From: Lentisphaeria bacterium
GTDB taxonomy: Bacteria; Verrucomicrobiota; Lentisphaeria; Victivallales; Victivallaceae
Reading direction: 5' to 3'
DNA length: 64,000 nt
Assembly: GCA_017504435.1 (NCBI GenBank)
Contig: JAFVRD010000041.1
Coordinates: 23,220-87,219, forward strand
In this document: in pieces, positions 16,767 to 25,149 of the stretch
How the letters are laid out: each line of letters begins with the position of its first letter
Numbering within the stretch: position 1 is the stretch's first letter
The notes under the pieces: model-generated
Databases searched by the model: none
What the model was told of the DNA's origin: nothing
The model's input: the letters and a program-made list of their open reading frames with translations, nothing else
Position numbers and translations under genes: made by a program

Positions 16767-18985
16767 TCGCCAAAGTCCTCACTGACATCTCTCTGGACCG
16801 GGAGTTTGATTATCTGATCCCAGCCGGAGGCGATTACCGGGTGGGCAGTGCTGTCAAAGTACCTTTCGGCAGGAGCGTCCGCAGCGGTTACATCGTAAGT
16901 ATCTGTAAAAACAGTTCTTATGACCATGCCAAACTCCGGGAAATATCCGGTATCGACACCTCCCGTGCCGCCATACCGGAAAATCTCATCGCTCTGGGCA
17001 AATGGATTTCAGAATATTACTGTGCCTCTCAGGAGCATGCCATGCGGACACTTCTGCCGGCAGCAGTCCGCAGCGGCAAACTCAAAGAACGCACCTGCAA
17101 ACTCTATTCGGCAGCCGACCGGAGTGCCGCTGAAAAATATATCATTGAACACTCCCGGGATGCCAGGTTGGCAAAACGCATAAAAGTGCTGCAGCTGGTC
17201 ATGCGCAAAGGTGAAGCTGTCAAAGCGGAATATTCCGGTGATATCGATTTCAGTGCCGGGGCGTTTGATGCTCTGGTGAAAGAAGGGTTGATATCCTGCC
17301 GGGAACAGCCGTTGAACAGCGATATGCTTGCCGGTGTCGAACCGGTACCGGATGCACCTCTGAAACCGACCGTCGATCAGCAAAAAGCTCTGACAATGGT
17401 CGATGACATGCTTGCCGGAACAGCCTCTTCACATGTGCTTTTGCTGTACGGCACGACCAACAGTGGTAAAACCGAAGTATATTTGCAGGCGATAGCTAAA
17501 ACCATCGCACTGGGAAAATCTGCCATTGTACTGGTGCCGGAAATTTCTCTGACTCCGCAGACGGTGCGGCGGTTCCGGGCGCGGTTCGGCAATAATTTAA
17601 GTGTATTGCACAGCCGTTTGACCGACCGGGAACGATTCGATGAATGGAACCGGATCAATGCCGGAAAAGTACAGATCGCAATCGGAGCGCGCTCAGCACT
17701 GTTCGCCCCATTCCGCGATCTGGGTCTGATCGTGGTGGATGAGGAACATGACAGCAGTTACAAACAATCCGAATCTCCGCGTTATCTGGCACGTGACGTG
17801 GCTGTCATGCGGGGCAAATTGGATAATGCCAGTGTTATTCTCGGTTCGGCGACACCATCTGCCGAATCGCTTTACAATGCTGCCGCCGGAAAATTTCTCC
17901 TCTGCCGTATGGCAGCACAGGTGGCAGATAAACCTGCGCCGCTGATCCGCATCATTGACCGCCGTCTGGATCCCCCTCCTGAACCGGGGGTGAGCAATCT
18001 GCTTTCCCCGTTTCTCATCAATGCGGTACATGAACGCATTGAACGTGCCGAACAGACGATTTTGTTTCTCAACCGCCGCGGCTATGCCCGGGCCTTATGC
18101 TGTCCCCAGTGCGGTTATGAAGCGCGCTGTCCGGAGTGTTCAGTGAACTACAATTATACTTACAGCCGTTCCCGGGAGGTTTTAAGCTGCCATCTGTGCG
18201 GCAATATCATCCCGGCTCCGGCGAATTGTCCGCAATGCGGTTCACCTGAGATCCGCTATCTGGGCAGCGGCACCGAAAAACTGGAAAGCATTGTCCACGG
18301 CATTTTTCCGGATGCCCGGATCGGCAGGATGGATTCCGATTTGATGCGCAGTTCCACAGATTACGAGGTGGTGCTGGACAAATTCAGCCGGGGAAAACTG
18401 GATATTCTGGTCGGCACCCAGATGATCGCTAAAGGACTTCACTTTCCCGGTGTGACTCTGGTGGGAGTGATCAATGCCGATCAGGGGTTGAGCATGCCGG
18501 ATTTCCGGGCGCAGGAACGGACATTTCAAATGCTTACGCAGGTGGCAGGACGTGCCGGGCGTGGTGAAAGGCGCGGTGAAGTGATTTTTCAGACCTCCAA
18601 AGACAGTGAAGTGCTGCAATTTGCCTCGACATTGGATTTTGACGGATTCGCCAAATTTGATGCTGAATTCCGGGAAATGTTGAATTATCCGCCTTATTCA
18701 AGACTGATCGCAATTATTTTCAAAGGCGAAAATGAGAAAACTGTCGCAGATTATGCAGCGGCATTTGCCGCTGAATTGGAAGTTTACAAACATGACCGCA
18801 TCCGGATAACTCCGCCGGCTCCGGCTCCGATAGAAAAAATCCGCAATCAATACCGTTATCTTATGACTGTCCGCGGCAACGGCTTGAAAACCATCCGGGA
18901 AGCTATCCGGATCCTGGCATTACACAGAATACCGCCTGCCGGAGTTTCTGTGGCAGTGGATGTCGATGCCCAGGATCTGATGTAA
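16763..18985 (+). CDS. priA: Primosomal protein N', replication restart helicase
   Basis: A 740-residue PriA. Domains in order: 3' DNA-binding domain (1-105), winged helix (about 110-190), helicase lobe 1 with Walker A GTTNSGKT (230-237) and DEEH (326-329), the inserted zinc domain with eight cysteines (447, 450, 456, 459, 476, 479, 489, 492), helicase lobe 2 with QVAGRAGRG, and a C-terminal domain. All are intact. PriA recognises stalled forks and reloads DnaB. The start overlaps the 80-residue gene by 4 bases. Confidence 0.97.
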   Translation: MIAKVLTDISLDREFDYLIPAGGDYRVGSAVKVPFGRSVRSGYIVSICKNSSYDHAKLREISGIDTSRAAIPENLIALGKWISEYYCASQEHAMRTLLPAAVRSGKLKERTCKLYSAADRSAAEKYIIEHSRDARLAKRIKVLQLVMRKGEAVKAEYSGDIDFSAGAFDALVKEGLISCREQPLNSDMLAGVEPVPDAPLKPTVDQQKALTMVDDMLAGTASSHVLLLYGTTNSGKTEVYLQAIAKTIALGKSAIVLVPEISLTPQTVRRFRARFGNNLSVLHSRLTDRERFDEWNRINAGKVQIAIGARSALFAPFRDLGLIVVDEEHDSSYKQSESPRYLARDVAVMRGKLDNASVILGSATPSAESLYNAAAGKFLLCRMAAQVADKPAPLIRIIDRRLDPPPEPGVSNLLSPFLINAVHERIERAEQTILFLNRRGYARALCCPQCGYEARCPECSVNYNYTYSRSREVLSCHLCGNIIPAPANCPQCGSPEIRYLGSGTEKLESIVHGIFPDARIGRMDSDLMRSSTDYEVVLDKFSRGKLDILVGTQMIAKGLHFPGVTLVGVINADQGLSMPDFRAQERTFQMLTQVAGRAGRGERRGEVIFQTSKDSEVLQFASTLDFDGFAKFDAEFREMLNYPPYSRLIAIIFKGENEKTVADYAAAFAAELEVYKHDRIRITPPAPAPIEKIRNQYRYLMTVRGNGLKTIREAIRILALHRIPPAGVSVAVDVDAQDLM

Positions 18986-19068
18986 TTGCAATAAAAACAG
19001 ATATTTTCAGATGAAAAAGAGTTTTTTAGAGAAAAAAACCGCTTTTTTGAGATAAGTTATTTGCTTTA

Positions 19069-19096
19069 TTGTCAAAGCGGTGGTACTTTATACAAT
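19069..19096 (+). promoter_or_regulatory. Promoter of the bS22-like gene
   Basis: TTGTCA (19069-19074), 16 bases, TACAAT (19091-19096), 36 bases before the ATG at 19133. Confidence 0.55.
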
Positions 19097-19132
19097 GCTA
19101 TACGGCAAAATCTACAAAAATGAGGTTAACAA

Positions 19133-19222
19133 ATGGGTAACTTGAAAAAGAAACGGCGGAAAAAAATCGCCAAACACAAACGTAAAAAACAGCTTAAACT
19201 GCTTCGGCACAAAAACAAGTAA
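19133..19222 (+). CDS. bS22-like / AURKAIP1-COX24 domain mini-protein, 29 residues
   Basis: A 29-codon gene: MGNLKKKRRKKIAKHKRKKQ followed by LKLLRHKNK and a stop. More than half of the residues are Lys, Arg or His. This matches the AURKAIP1/COX24 domain family of tiny basic proteins, which includes mycobacterial ribosomal protein bS22 (similar MGSVIKKRRKRMxKKKHRK pattern) and relates to mitochondrial mS38. A GAGGTT site lies 5 bases before the ATG and a promoter is found upstream. It is probably a small-subunit ribosomal protein bound to rRNA near the decoding site (family knowledge). Confidence 0.82.
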   Translation: MGNLKKKRRKKIAKHKRKKQLKLLRHKNK

Positions 19223-19298
19223 TTTTCTCCGTGTCGCCGGGAATTTTTCCGGCGCGGCGGGGAAGCTGCTGCCTTATGCAGCGGTTTTACTGTTGCAG

Positions 19299-19340
19299 CG
19301 TCCGTTTCCGGCACTTCGCGGGGGGCGGACGTTTGTGTTT
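19299..19340 (+). terminator. Possible terminator after the bS22-like gene
   Basis: CGTCCG (19299-19304) pairs with CGGACG (19326-19331) and is followed by TTTGTGTTTA. A second stem, CGCCGG/CCGGCG, lies at 19235-19254. Either could end the short transcript. Confidence 0.4.
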
Positions 19341-19398
19341 ATTAAAAGTGTTTTGGCAACTGTCCGGAGAGGACATTATTCGGGGATTTGAAAAATTT

Positions 19399-20025
19399 AT
19401 GACTGGTATGGGAAAAAACTTACCGAACATACTGACCGTCAGCAGAATATTTGCAGTATTGATTTTTGTGGCGATCGCTTCAGTGGCTCACATAGGTGTC
19501 ATCAGTAATGAAAATTGGATATTCTGGTTGCGTATTTCAGCAGTAGTACTGGCAATGCTTGCCGGACTTACTGATCTTCTGGATGGGTATTTGGCGCGGA
19601 AATATCACTGCGTGAGTGATTTCGGGGCATTGATGGATCCGCTTGCAGATAAGATATTTGTCACCGGCACCATGCTTATGGCAGTTGAATATCAAATTAT
19701 TCCGGCATGGATCGCCATTGCAGTGCTCTTCCGGGAGTTCATGGTTACCGGATTACGGACGCTGGCGGCAAAGAAACAGGTGGTCATTTCCGCCGACCGC
19801 TGGGGAAAATTGAAAACGGCTCTGCAAATGACCATGCTGGGCATGGCAGGTATTGCATGGTCGATCGACGGCGGAGCTGATTATTTGAGAACCGAATCCT
19901 GGCTGGGTGTCCGCATCTGGTATGTCTGGCTGGCATTTATGATCGGAATCGTGCTGATCACACTCTTTTCCGGCTTGGGCTACTTCATCCGTTACCGGAA
20001 ACTCTTTTTATCTGACGGTGAATAA
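19399..20025 (+). CDS. pgsA: CDP-diacylglycerol--glycerol-3-phosphate 3-phosphatidyltransferase
   Basis: A 208-residue integral membrane enzyme making phosphatidylglycerol phosphate from CDP-diacylglycerol. The CDP-alcohol phosphotransferase signature is complete: D59-xx-D62-G63-xx-A66-R67-(8)-G76-xxx-D80-xxx-D84. Several membrane segments are visible, for example ILTVSRIFAVLIFVAIASV and the C-terminal WYVWLAFMIGIVLITLF. The frame continues upstream to 19231, but that part is not protein-like; the ATG at 19399 or 19408 fits the family, with GGGGAT as a weak ribosome site. Confidence 0.9.
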   Translation: MTGMGKNLPNILTVSRIFAVLIFVAIASVAHIGVISNENWIFWLRISAVVLAMLAGLTDLLDGYLARKYHCVSDFGALMDPLADKIFVTGTMLMAVEYQIIPAWIAIAVLFREFMVTGLRTLAAKKQVVISADRWGKLKTALQMTMLGMAGIAWSIDGGADYLRTESWLGVRIWYVWLAFMIGIVLITLFSGLGYFIRYRKLFLSDGE

Positions 20026-20150
20026 ACCGGTTCCCGATAAGGGGAGCTTCTTTGAAAAAGCAACCATTTCCAAGTGCGTAAATAAACATTTTACTTATCT
20101 GCCCTCAATGGGAACAGAGCATTTTCAAAAAGTTTCCCGCAGAATCATTT

Positions 20151-21827
20151 TTACAACAGGTCGTTGTTTTTTACGACCACCTCCGGACAATCCATGAATG
20201 CGACCTGCTCCGGGGTCATATCTGCAAAAAAGTATCCGGATTCACTGCCGGGCATGTACACTCTGCTGTCATCAATAACAAATCGGTTGTCCACCACCTC
20301 TGCATGGGCGGTATTTTTCATGGACACCAGCATGCGGAATGGCGAACGGAAAACATTATTCCGGACACAAATCCTGCCATGATATGAAAATCCCGGCACT
20401 GCGGTGCTTATTTCCGGAAACACACTGACTATTTCCCGGGTGGCACCCCAGCGACGGTAGCAACAGTGATCAAAAGTGTTGCCGTAAATTTCCATCTCTC
20501 CGACCGGGCCTGCTTCGTACCAGAACACCGTATCGCCGGAAACAAATATTGCGGCTCCGGAGGTATGAAAAAAGTTATTTCTGATGATCGCCTTTTTCAT
20601 GCCGGCGGCAAGAATGCCCCGCCCGTTGACGGTGGAAAAACGGCAATTTTCCACAATGACTTCCGCATTGGCACTTTCCAATACCCGCGCACAGTCTCCG
20701 GGGACAAATTCTTCAGGCAGCTCTGCCGGGTCGAATTCCACTTTGGTAATGGCTTTATTGAGCAGAACCGCATTAGTCAATTTCAATTTGCCGTAAGGTT
20801 TCCCGGTATCGTTTTTGACCAGTTCCAAAGTATCTCCGGGACGCGCGCCAGCCAAGCCGGACTGCTGATAATGTCCGGTATCCAGATAGTAAAAGTGCCC
20901 GCCGGGAATACGCTCTTTCAAAGGCCTGTAAACACTGTGGATGTTGATGCTGTCATCCAGGGTCCCGGCAAAAATACTGTCGGAAATATGGATATTTCCC
21001 CGACATTCGGTCAGGTGCAGAGCATCATCGGAGGCGGAAGCGCGCCGCCCGCGGGGAACAACTTGAAGTTTGGATATATTTATATTGTCCGATTGCTGAA
21101 AAAGCACCCCCATTCCGGCAGCATGATGAACACTCACACCGGTCAGATCGACATCAGTACAGTTGTCAAATACCATCCCCGGACAGAGACGCAGCTCATG
21201 TTTGATAATAAATGCCCGGGTCGGAAATCCGGAAAAATCATGCCGGAAACCGATCAAACCATCCTTTTCAAGCAATTGGGAATTTGACAGATTGACTGCA
21301 TGGGCATCCCATACAAACTCATTTTTTTCCGTATCAAAGGGATAAAATAATAATTTACCGGACATATTGTCATAAAAATCTCCGGTGAAAATGAGTTTGC
21401 CGTTTTCAAAACGGTGCTGTCCGCCGATCCTGAACCAGGCGATACCGTCACTTTCTTCCGCCAAATCCGCATCACTGACAAAAGAATCCGCGAAATCCAC
21501 GGTAAATCCGGCAACTCTCAAATTGCGGCAATGCACTGCCACCAACGGCGAAACTCTGCCGTAAAAACAGAATTCGGCACCGCAACCTTCCACGCTCAAG
21601 TCATTGACTCCGACAATATCCAGAGCGATCGTTTTGACCCCTTCATCATTGTTGGAGAAATAACAGTATCTTTGTGAACATCCTTCCGGAAAGAAATCAT
21701 ATCTGCCGGGAGCAAAGATGATTTTGCCGCCTCCGGCACTTTTCACTGCCGCCAGCGCATCCTGCCAGAGGGGAATTGTATTTTTTCCGGCTTCCGGAGG
21801 GGTGATGACATACTCATATTTACTCAT
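20151..21827 (-). CDS. GH110-like alpha-1,3-galactosidase, parallel beta-helix
   Basis: A 558-residue right-handed beta-helix protein. It begins with the pectate-lyase-like element GGGKIIFAPGRYDFFPEG (31-48). The segment from SASDDALHLTECRGNIHISD to TLDDSINIHSVY contains the paired Asp residues typical of GH110 enzymes, which remove alpha-1,3-galactose from blood-group-B-type and related glycans. HHAAGMGVLFQQSDNI is another family-like stretch. No signal peptide is seen at the start chosen (ATG with GAGGAG upstream), unlike the exported Bacteroides enzymes, so it may work on imported oligosaccharides. Other beta-helix glycosidases are possible. It is a single-gene unit, convergent with pgsA across a 125-base gap without a clear terminator. 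Confidence 0.72.
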   Translation of the reverse strand: MSKYEYVITPPEAGKNTIPLWQDALAAVKSAGGGKIIFAPGRYDFFPEGCSQRYCYFSNNDEGVKTIALDIVGVNDLSVEGCGAEFCFYGRVSPLVAVHCRNLRVAGFTVDFADSFVSDADLAEESDGIAWFRIGGQHRFENGKLIFTGDFYDNMSGKLLFYPFDTEKNEFVWDAHAVNLSNSQLLEKDGLIGFRHDFSGFPTRAFIIKHELRLCPGMVFDNCTDVDLTGVSVHHAAGMGVLFQQSDNINISKLQVVPRGRRASASDDALHLTECRGNIHISDSIFAGTLDDSINIHSVYRPLKERIPGGHFYYLDTGHYQQSGLAGARPGDTLELVKNDTGKPYGKLKLTNAVLLNKAITKVEFDPAELPEEFVPGDCARVLESANAEVIVENCRFSTVNGRGILAAGMKKAIIRNNFFHTSGAAIFVSGDTVFWYEAGPVGEMEIYGNTFDHCCYRRWGATREIVSVFPEISTAVPGFSYHGRICVRNNVFRSPFRMLVSMKNTAHAEVVDNRFVIDDSRVYMPGSESGYFFADMTPEQVAFMDCPEVVVKNNDLL

Positions 21828-21951
21828 TTTTGCTCCTCAACGATGATCCTGTTATTAAGATAAAAGTTCTGCTGCGGTCTATCCTCAAGTTAAAAATACC
21901 GTCAGAACGGTAAAAAATCAATCTTCAGCCGTTGGAATATCTGCAAAATAA

Positions 21952-21964
21952 TGCAATTATTGCA
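21952..21964. promoter_or_regulatory. Palindrome upstream of the cyclase gene
   Basis: TGCAATTATTGCA is a perfect palindrome with one central base, 18 bases before the -35 box of the next promoter. It is a possible operator; a TACCGT/ACGGTA dyad lies at 21897-21912. Confidence 0.3.
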
Positions 21965-21981
21965 AAAAATATTATTCTGAT

Positions 21982-22010
21982 TTGCTATATCATGGAAACG
22001 CATTTATATT
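21982..22010 (+). promoter_or_regulatory. Promoter of the cyclase-family unit
   Basis: TTGCTA (21982-21987), 17 bases, TATATT (22005-22010), leaving a leader of about 28 bases before the ATG at 22045. Confidence 0.65.
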
Positions 22011-22044
22011 TTAAGCAAAACATTTTTAAGGAGAAATGTACACA

Positions 22045-22668
22045 ATGACAATACTTGACCTGACCATGGATTTCCATGGAGAACGTTTTCCGGCGGAAAT
22101 CAAACGTGAAGAGATGCCGCTGCAATCCGGTTTGACAAAATATACCGGGATCATTTACACGATCACCCATGACGGCATGAGCGGGACGTATATCGATTTT
22201 CCCGGACATATTGCCGAAACTGATGACGGAGTGCGGGCGGATACGTTTCCGGTGGAGGATATTTACCGGGTTCAGACCCAGGTGCTGCGGATGCACCGCA
22301 AATCCGGTTCCGGGGCAGTGACCGCCGCCGATCTGGAAGCCGCCGCAGGCGGCAAACTCACCGCCAAAAACGTGATCCTCAACGCCCTTGGTGATCTGGA
22401 ACCCAATGATATCGAGAACCGCAGTGTATATCTGGATGACAGTGCCCTGGATTGGCTGATCGATAACGGCTGCAAACTGCTGGTGTCGGATATTTATGAA
22501 AGTCAGGCTCTGCACGGCGTGTTTTTGAAACTTTTTGCCGCCGGAGTAACTACCGTGTGCCATCCGGTGCATCTCGGAAAGATCGCCGCCCGGGAAGTAA
22601 AAATGACCATTTTGTTTTCCAAATTGCCGATCACTCAACTGCCCTGCCGGTTGATCGTGGAATATTGA
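22045..22668 (+). CDS. Cyclase family protein (kynurenine formamidase-like) with altered metal motif
   Basis: A 207-residue protein of the Cyclase family (PF04199), metal-dependent hydrolases such as kynurenine formamidase. The family motif HxGTHxDxPxH appears at 45-55 as MSGTYIDFPGH, so two of its three histidines are Met45 and Tyr49 while Asp51 and His55 stay. The late VCHPVHLGKI segment is present. The ATG at 22045 is chosen because AAGGAG (22028-22033) is 11 bases away; the ATG at 22036 would be only 2 bases away. The phosphoesterase lipoprotein gene follows at 38 bases. Amidase or lactonase activity is possible, but activity is doubtful without the His ligands. Confidence 0.72.
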   Translation: MTILDLTMDFHGERFPAEIKREEMPLQSGLTKYTGIIYTITHDGMSGTYIDFPGHIAETDDGVRADTFPVEDIYRVQTQVLRMHRKSGSGAVTAADLEAAAGGKLTAKNVILNALGDLEPNDIENRSVYLDDSALDWLIDNGCKLLVSDIYESQALHGVFLKLFAAGVTTVCHPVHLGKIAAREVKMTILFSKLPITQLPCRLIVEY

Positions 22669-22706
22669 TTTATATTCAAAATGACAAGAGCGCAAAAGGA
22701 GCAAAA

Positions 22707-23666
22707 ATGAAACGGATTTGCCTGCTGTTGCCGATATTACTGTTGATTTCCGGTTGCGTATCCGCTCCGGTTTTTCAGCATGATGTGACTTCTCAAAAGA
22801 AACCGTGGACCCATGACCGTTTTATTGATAAAGATGAAGATTTCAACTTTATCATTCTTGCCGACCGTACCGGCAGGGAGCGCGATAATCTTTTTTCACA
22901 GGCGTTGAAAAAAGCCAATATGTTTCGTCCGGCATTCATTATGACCGTGGGCGACCTGATCGAAGGTGTCGCTCATGCCGAAGGTGCCGAAGAATCTCTC
23001 AATGTGCAATGGGATGAGCTGGCAAAAATCACCTCAACTTCGGCATCTCCATTCTTTCATGTTGTAGGCAATCATGACATCACCCGTTCCCGGGAAACGA
23101 TTCCGGAAGGCAACGCCATTACGACCAAAGTTTGGAAAGAACGGCACGGAGAGCATACTTATTACTATTTCATCTACAAAAATGTGCTGTTTCTCTGTTT
23201 GAATTCCCAGAAAGGTCGGGATGAACGCCCCCGGGCACAACAGTGCAGTTTTACCGAAGAGCAGGTCAAATGGGCGCAGGATGTTCTGGTGAAACATCCT
23301 GAAGTGCGCTGGACACTGGTTTTCGTTCACACTCCGTATACATGGCGGCGCGCTGAGTTTGCCCAAATCGAAAAAACTCTTGCGGGCCGCAAATATACGG
23401 TGTTTTCCGGCGACTGGCACTTTTACTGCAAAGTTCAACGGCACGGCAGAAATTATTATGCACTGGCAACTTCCGGCGGCGGCTCGAAAATGCGCGGTAT
23501 AGAATATGGGGAATTTGACCATATCACCTATGTTCACATGAGTGATGACGGTCCGGCAGTTACCAATATTCTGCTGGATGGTATTCTGCCTGATGACGTG
23601 GTCACACCGCGTAATATCAAACAGAAACTGAAAGCCAATGTGGAACTGCCGGTAAACAAAAAATAA
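22707..23666 (+). CDS. Calcineurin-like phosphoesterase lipoprotein
   Basis: A 319-residue protein with a lipoprotein signal (lipobox ISGC, Cys17), so it is anchored outside the cytoplasm. The metallophosphoesterase motifs are FIILADRTG (the D-x-H position reads D-x-T), VGDLIEG, the GNHD signature VVGNHDI, VFVHTPY and GDWHFY. Asp/His ligands for two metals are therefore mostly present, with the first His replaced. The frame is open from 22557, but the signal peptide and the AAGGAG site fix the start at 22707. It is between the cyclase gene and the AAC(3)/TIM-barrel fusion in one likely operon. Substrate unknown. Confidence 0.82.
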   Translation: MKRICLLLPILLLISGCVSAPVFQHDVTSQKKPWTHDRFIDKDEDFNFIILADRTGRERDNLFSQALKKANMFRPAFIMTVGDLIEGVAHAEGAEESLNVQWDELAKITSTSASPFFHVVGNHDITRSRETIPEGNAITTKVWKERHGEHTYYYFIYKNVLFLCLNSQKGRDERPRAQQCSFTEEQVKWAQDVLVKHPEVRWTLVFVHTPYTWRRAEFAQIEKTLAGRKYTVFSGDWHFYCKVQRHGRNYYALATSGGGSKMRGIEYGEFDHITYVHMSDDGPAVTNILLDGILPDDVVTPRNIKQKLKANVELPVNKK

Positions 23667-23713
23667 GTATACTATCAAACCAAAACTTTATTAAAGAGAG
23701 AGAGAGATTTTTT

Positions 23714-25147
23714 ATGAACAAAAATGAAATCGCTGCCGCATTGCGGGAAATGGGATTGAAAAACGGAGACAAAGTCCTTCTGCACAGTTCACTTTTGAGT
23801 CTGGGCAAAGTCGACGGCGGTCCGGAAGCTGTGATTGACGCATTTCTGGAAGTGCTGGGCAAAGAAGGTACACTGCTGATGCCGATTTTCGGTTCACTCG
23901 GTATCCTGACGGAAATTTTCCGCAACCGTCCGGATGCGGTTCACAGCCCCTGTCCGGTCGGAACTGTCGCGGCAATCGGTGCCGATGCCGAAGCTCTCTG
24001 CAAAGATCACTGGCAGGCTGCCACTGCTCACGGCAAAGACACCCCGTTTACCCGCCTTGCCGATATGGGCGGTTATGTCTGTCTGATGGGGGTCGATCAG
24101 GATCGCAACACCTCTTTGCACAGCGTGGAGGCTCTGCTGGAACTGCCTTATCTCTGCGATACCACCAGAACTTTTGAAACTCCCGAAGGGGAAACGGTCA
24201 CTAAAACCTGGAAATACTATCCCGGCCCGCATCGGGATTTCATCGGAGTTGACCGCTTTTTCCGGGAATCCGGTGCCATGAAAATCACCCGGATCGGCAA
24301 TTCTCAAGTGCGTTTGATCAAATCCCGCGACTTGCTGGATATCGGCATGGCTCTGGGCAGAAAAGACCCGGCATTTGTGCTTTGCGACAATCCGGAATGT
24401 GCCGATTGCGTCAAACAGCGGGCGGCGATCTATGCCGACCGCATGAAACATGAGGCATTCCAACTGAGCGCATCTTCACGTCTGGCAGGCCGTTATATTC
24501 CCGAAATCATCGAAAATCTCGCCGCCGCCGGAATCCAAGCTGTGGAACTGGATTACCTGCAGGGCAGAGCATGTGCATTCATGGCTCCGGAAAAACTTGC
24601 CGCCGCCGTTGCCGAATTTTCTGCCGCCGGAGTAAGTGTTTCTGCGTTGAGCGCAGCGGTAGTTCCCAACGATGCCGAAACTTTTGCGGCAAATGTCAAA
24701 GCTGCCGGTATCACCCGGGTGATCCTGCCGGTCGGTGCAGCTGAAGCCGGTAAAATCGCGGTTGACGCCGGATTGGAAGTGTTTTTCCGCAACAGCGATC
24801 AAACTGCAATTGCGGCATCCAAAATGATCAATGATTTCAACTTGAATGTCCCGGCAAAAGCCTGTTTCAACCCGGTTTCATTTCTCAAAGCCAACGAAAC
24901 ACCGTTCCTCAAATCCTACCGTCAGGGCCGTTTCATAAAAATCATCGGTCAGTTGGATATTACCGATGCCGTATGGGACGGGACGCTCAAACCGCTGGCT
25001 CGCGGCAACGGCGAAATCAAGGAATTGATCTCCATTCTGCGTTGTCACAACTTCAGCGGCACCTTCTGCCTCGGCGGCGGAACCGGTGCGGCCGGTACTC
25101 TCAAAGAGAATGCCGACCAACTGCTGGATCTGCTGGATAATATGTGA
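23714..25147 (+). CDS. Fusion of AAC(3)-type N-acetyltransferase and TIM-barrel isomerase-like domain
   Basis: A 477-residue protein. Residues 1-240 are an AAC(3)-family acetyltransferase: LLHSSLLSLGKVDGGPEAVI (22-41), HSPCPVGTVAAIG, and T133-H136-E139, the conserved TxxHxxE triad region. A cysteine cluster CDNPECADC (224-232) ends this part. Residues of about 255-477 resemble a xylose-isomerase-like TIM barrel with repeated LAAAGIQAVELD and FSAAGVSVSAL type strands, shorter than the stand-alone family. The gene follows the phosphoesterase at 47 bases with a GAGAG-type ribosome site. It is the second AAC(3) fusion in the window. Acetylation and isomerisation of an amino sugar would fit both domains, but this is inference. 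Confidence 0.7.
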   Translation: MNKNEIAAALREMGLKNGDKVLLHSSLLSLGKVDGGPEAVIDAFLEVLGKEGTLLMPIFGSLGILTEIFRNRPDAVHSPCPVGTVAAIGADAEALCKDHWQAATAHGKDTPFTRLADMGGYVCLMGVDQDRNTSLHSVEALLELPYLCDTTRTFETPEGETVTKTWKYYPGPHRDFIGVDRFFRESGAMKITRIGNSQVRLIKSRDLLDIGMALGRKDPAFVLCDNPECADCVKQRAAIYADRMKHEAFQLSASSRLAGRYIPEIIENLAAAGIQAVELDYLQGRACAFMAPEKLAAAVAEFSAAGVSVSALSAAVVPNDAETFAANVKAAGITRVILPVGAAEAGKIAVDAGLEVFFRNSDQTAIAASKMINDFNLNVPAKACFNPVSFLKANETPFLKSYRQGRFIKIIGQLDITDAVWDGTLKPLARGNGEIKELISILRCHNFSGTFCLGGGTGAAGTLKENADQLLDLLDNM

Positions 25148-25149
25148 TT

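Noticed and set aside
22557..22706. N-terminal extension of the phosphoesterase gene
   Set aside because: The lipoprotein signal and AAGGAG site fix the start at 22707.
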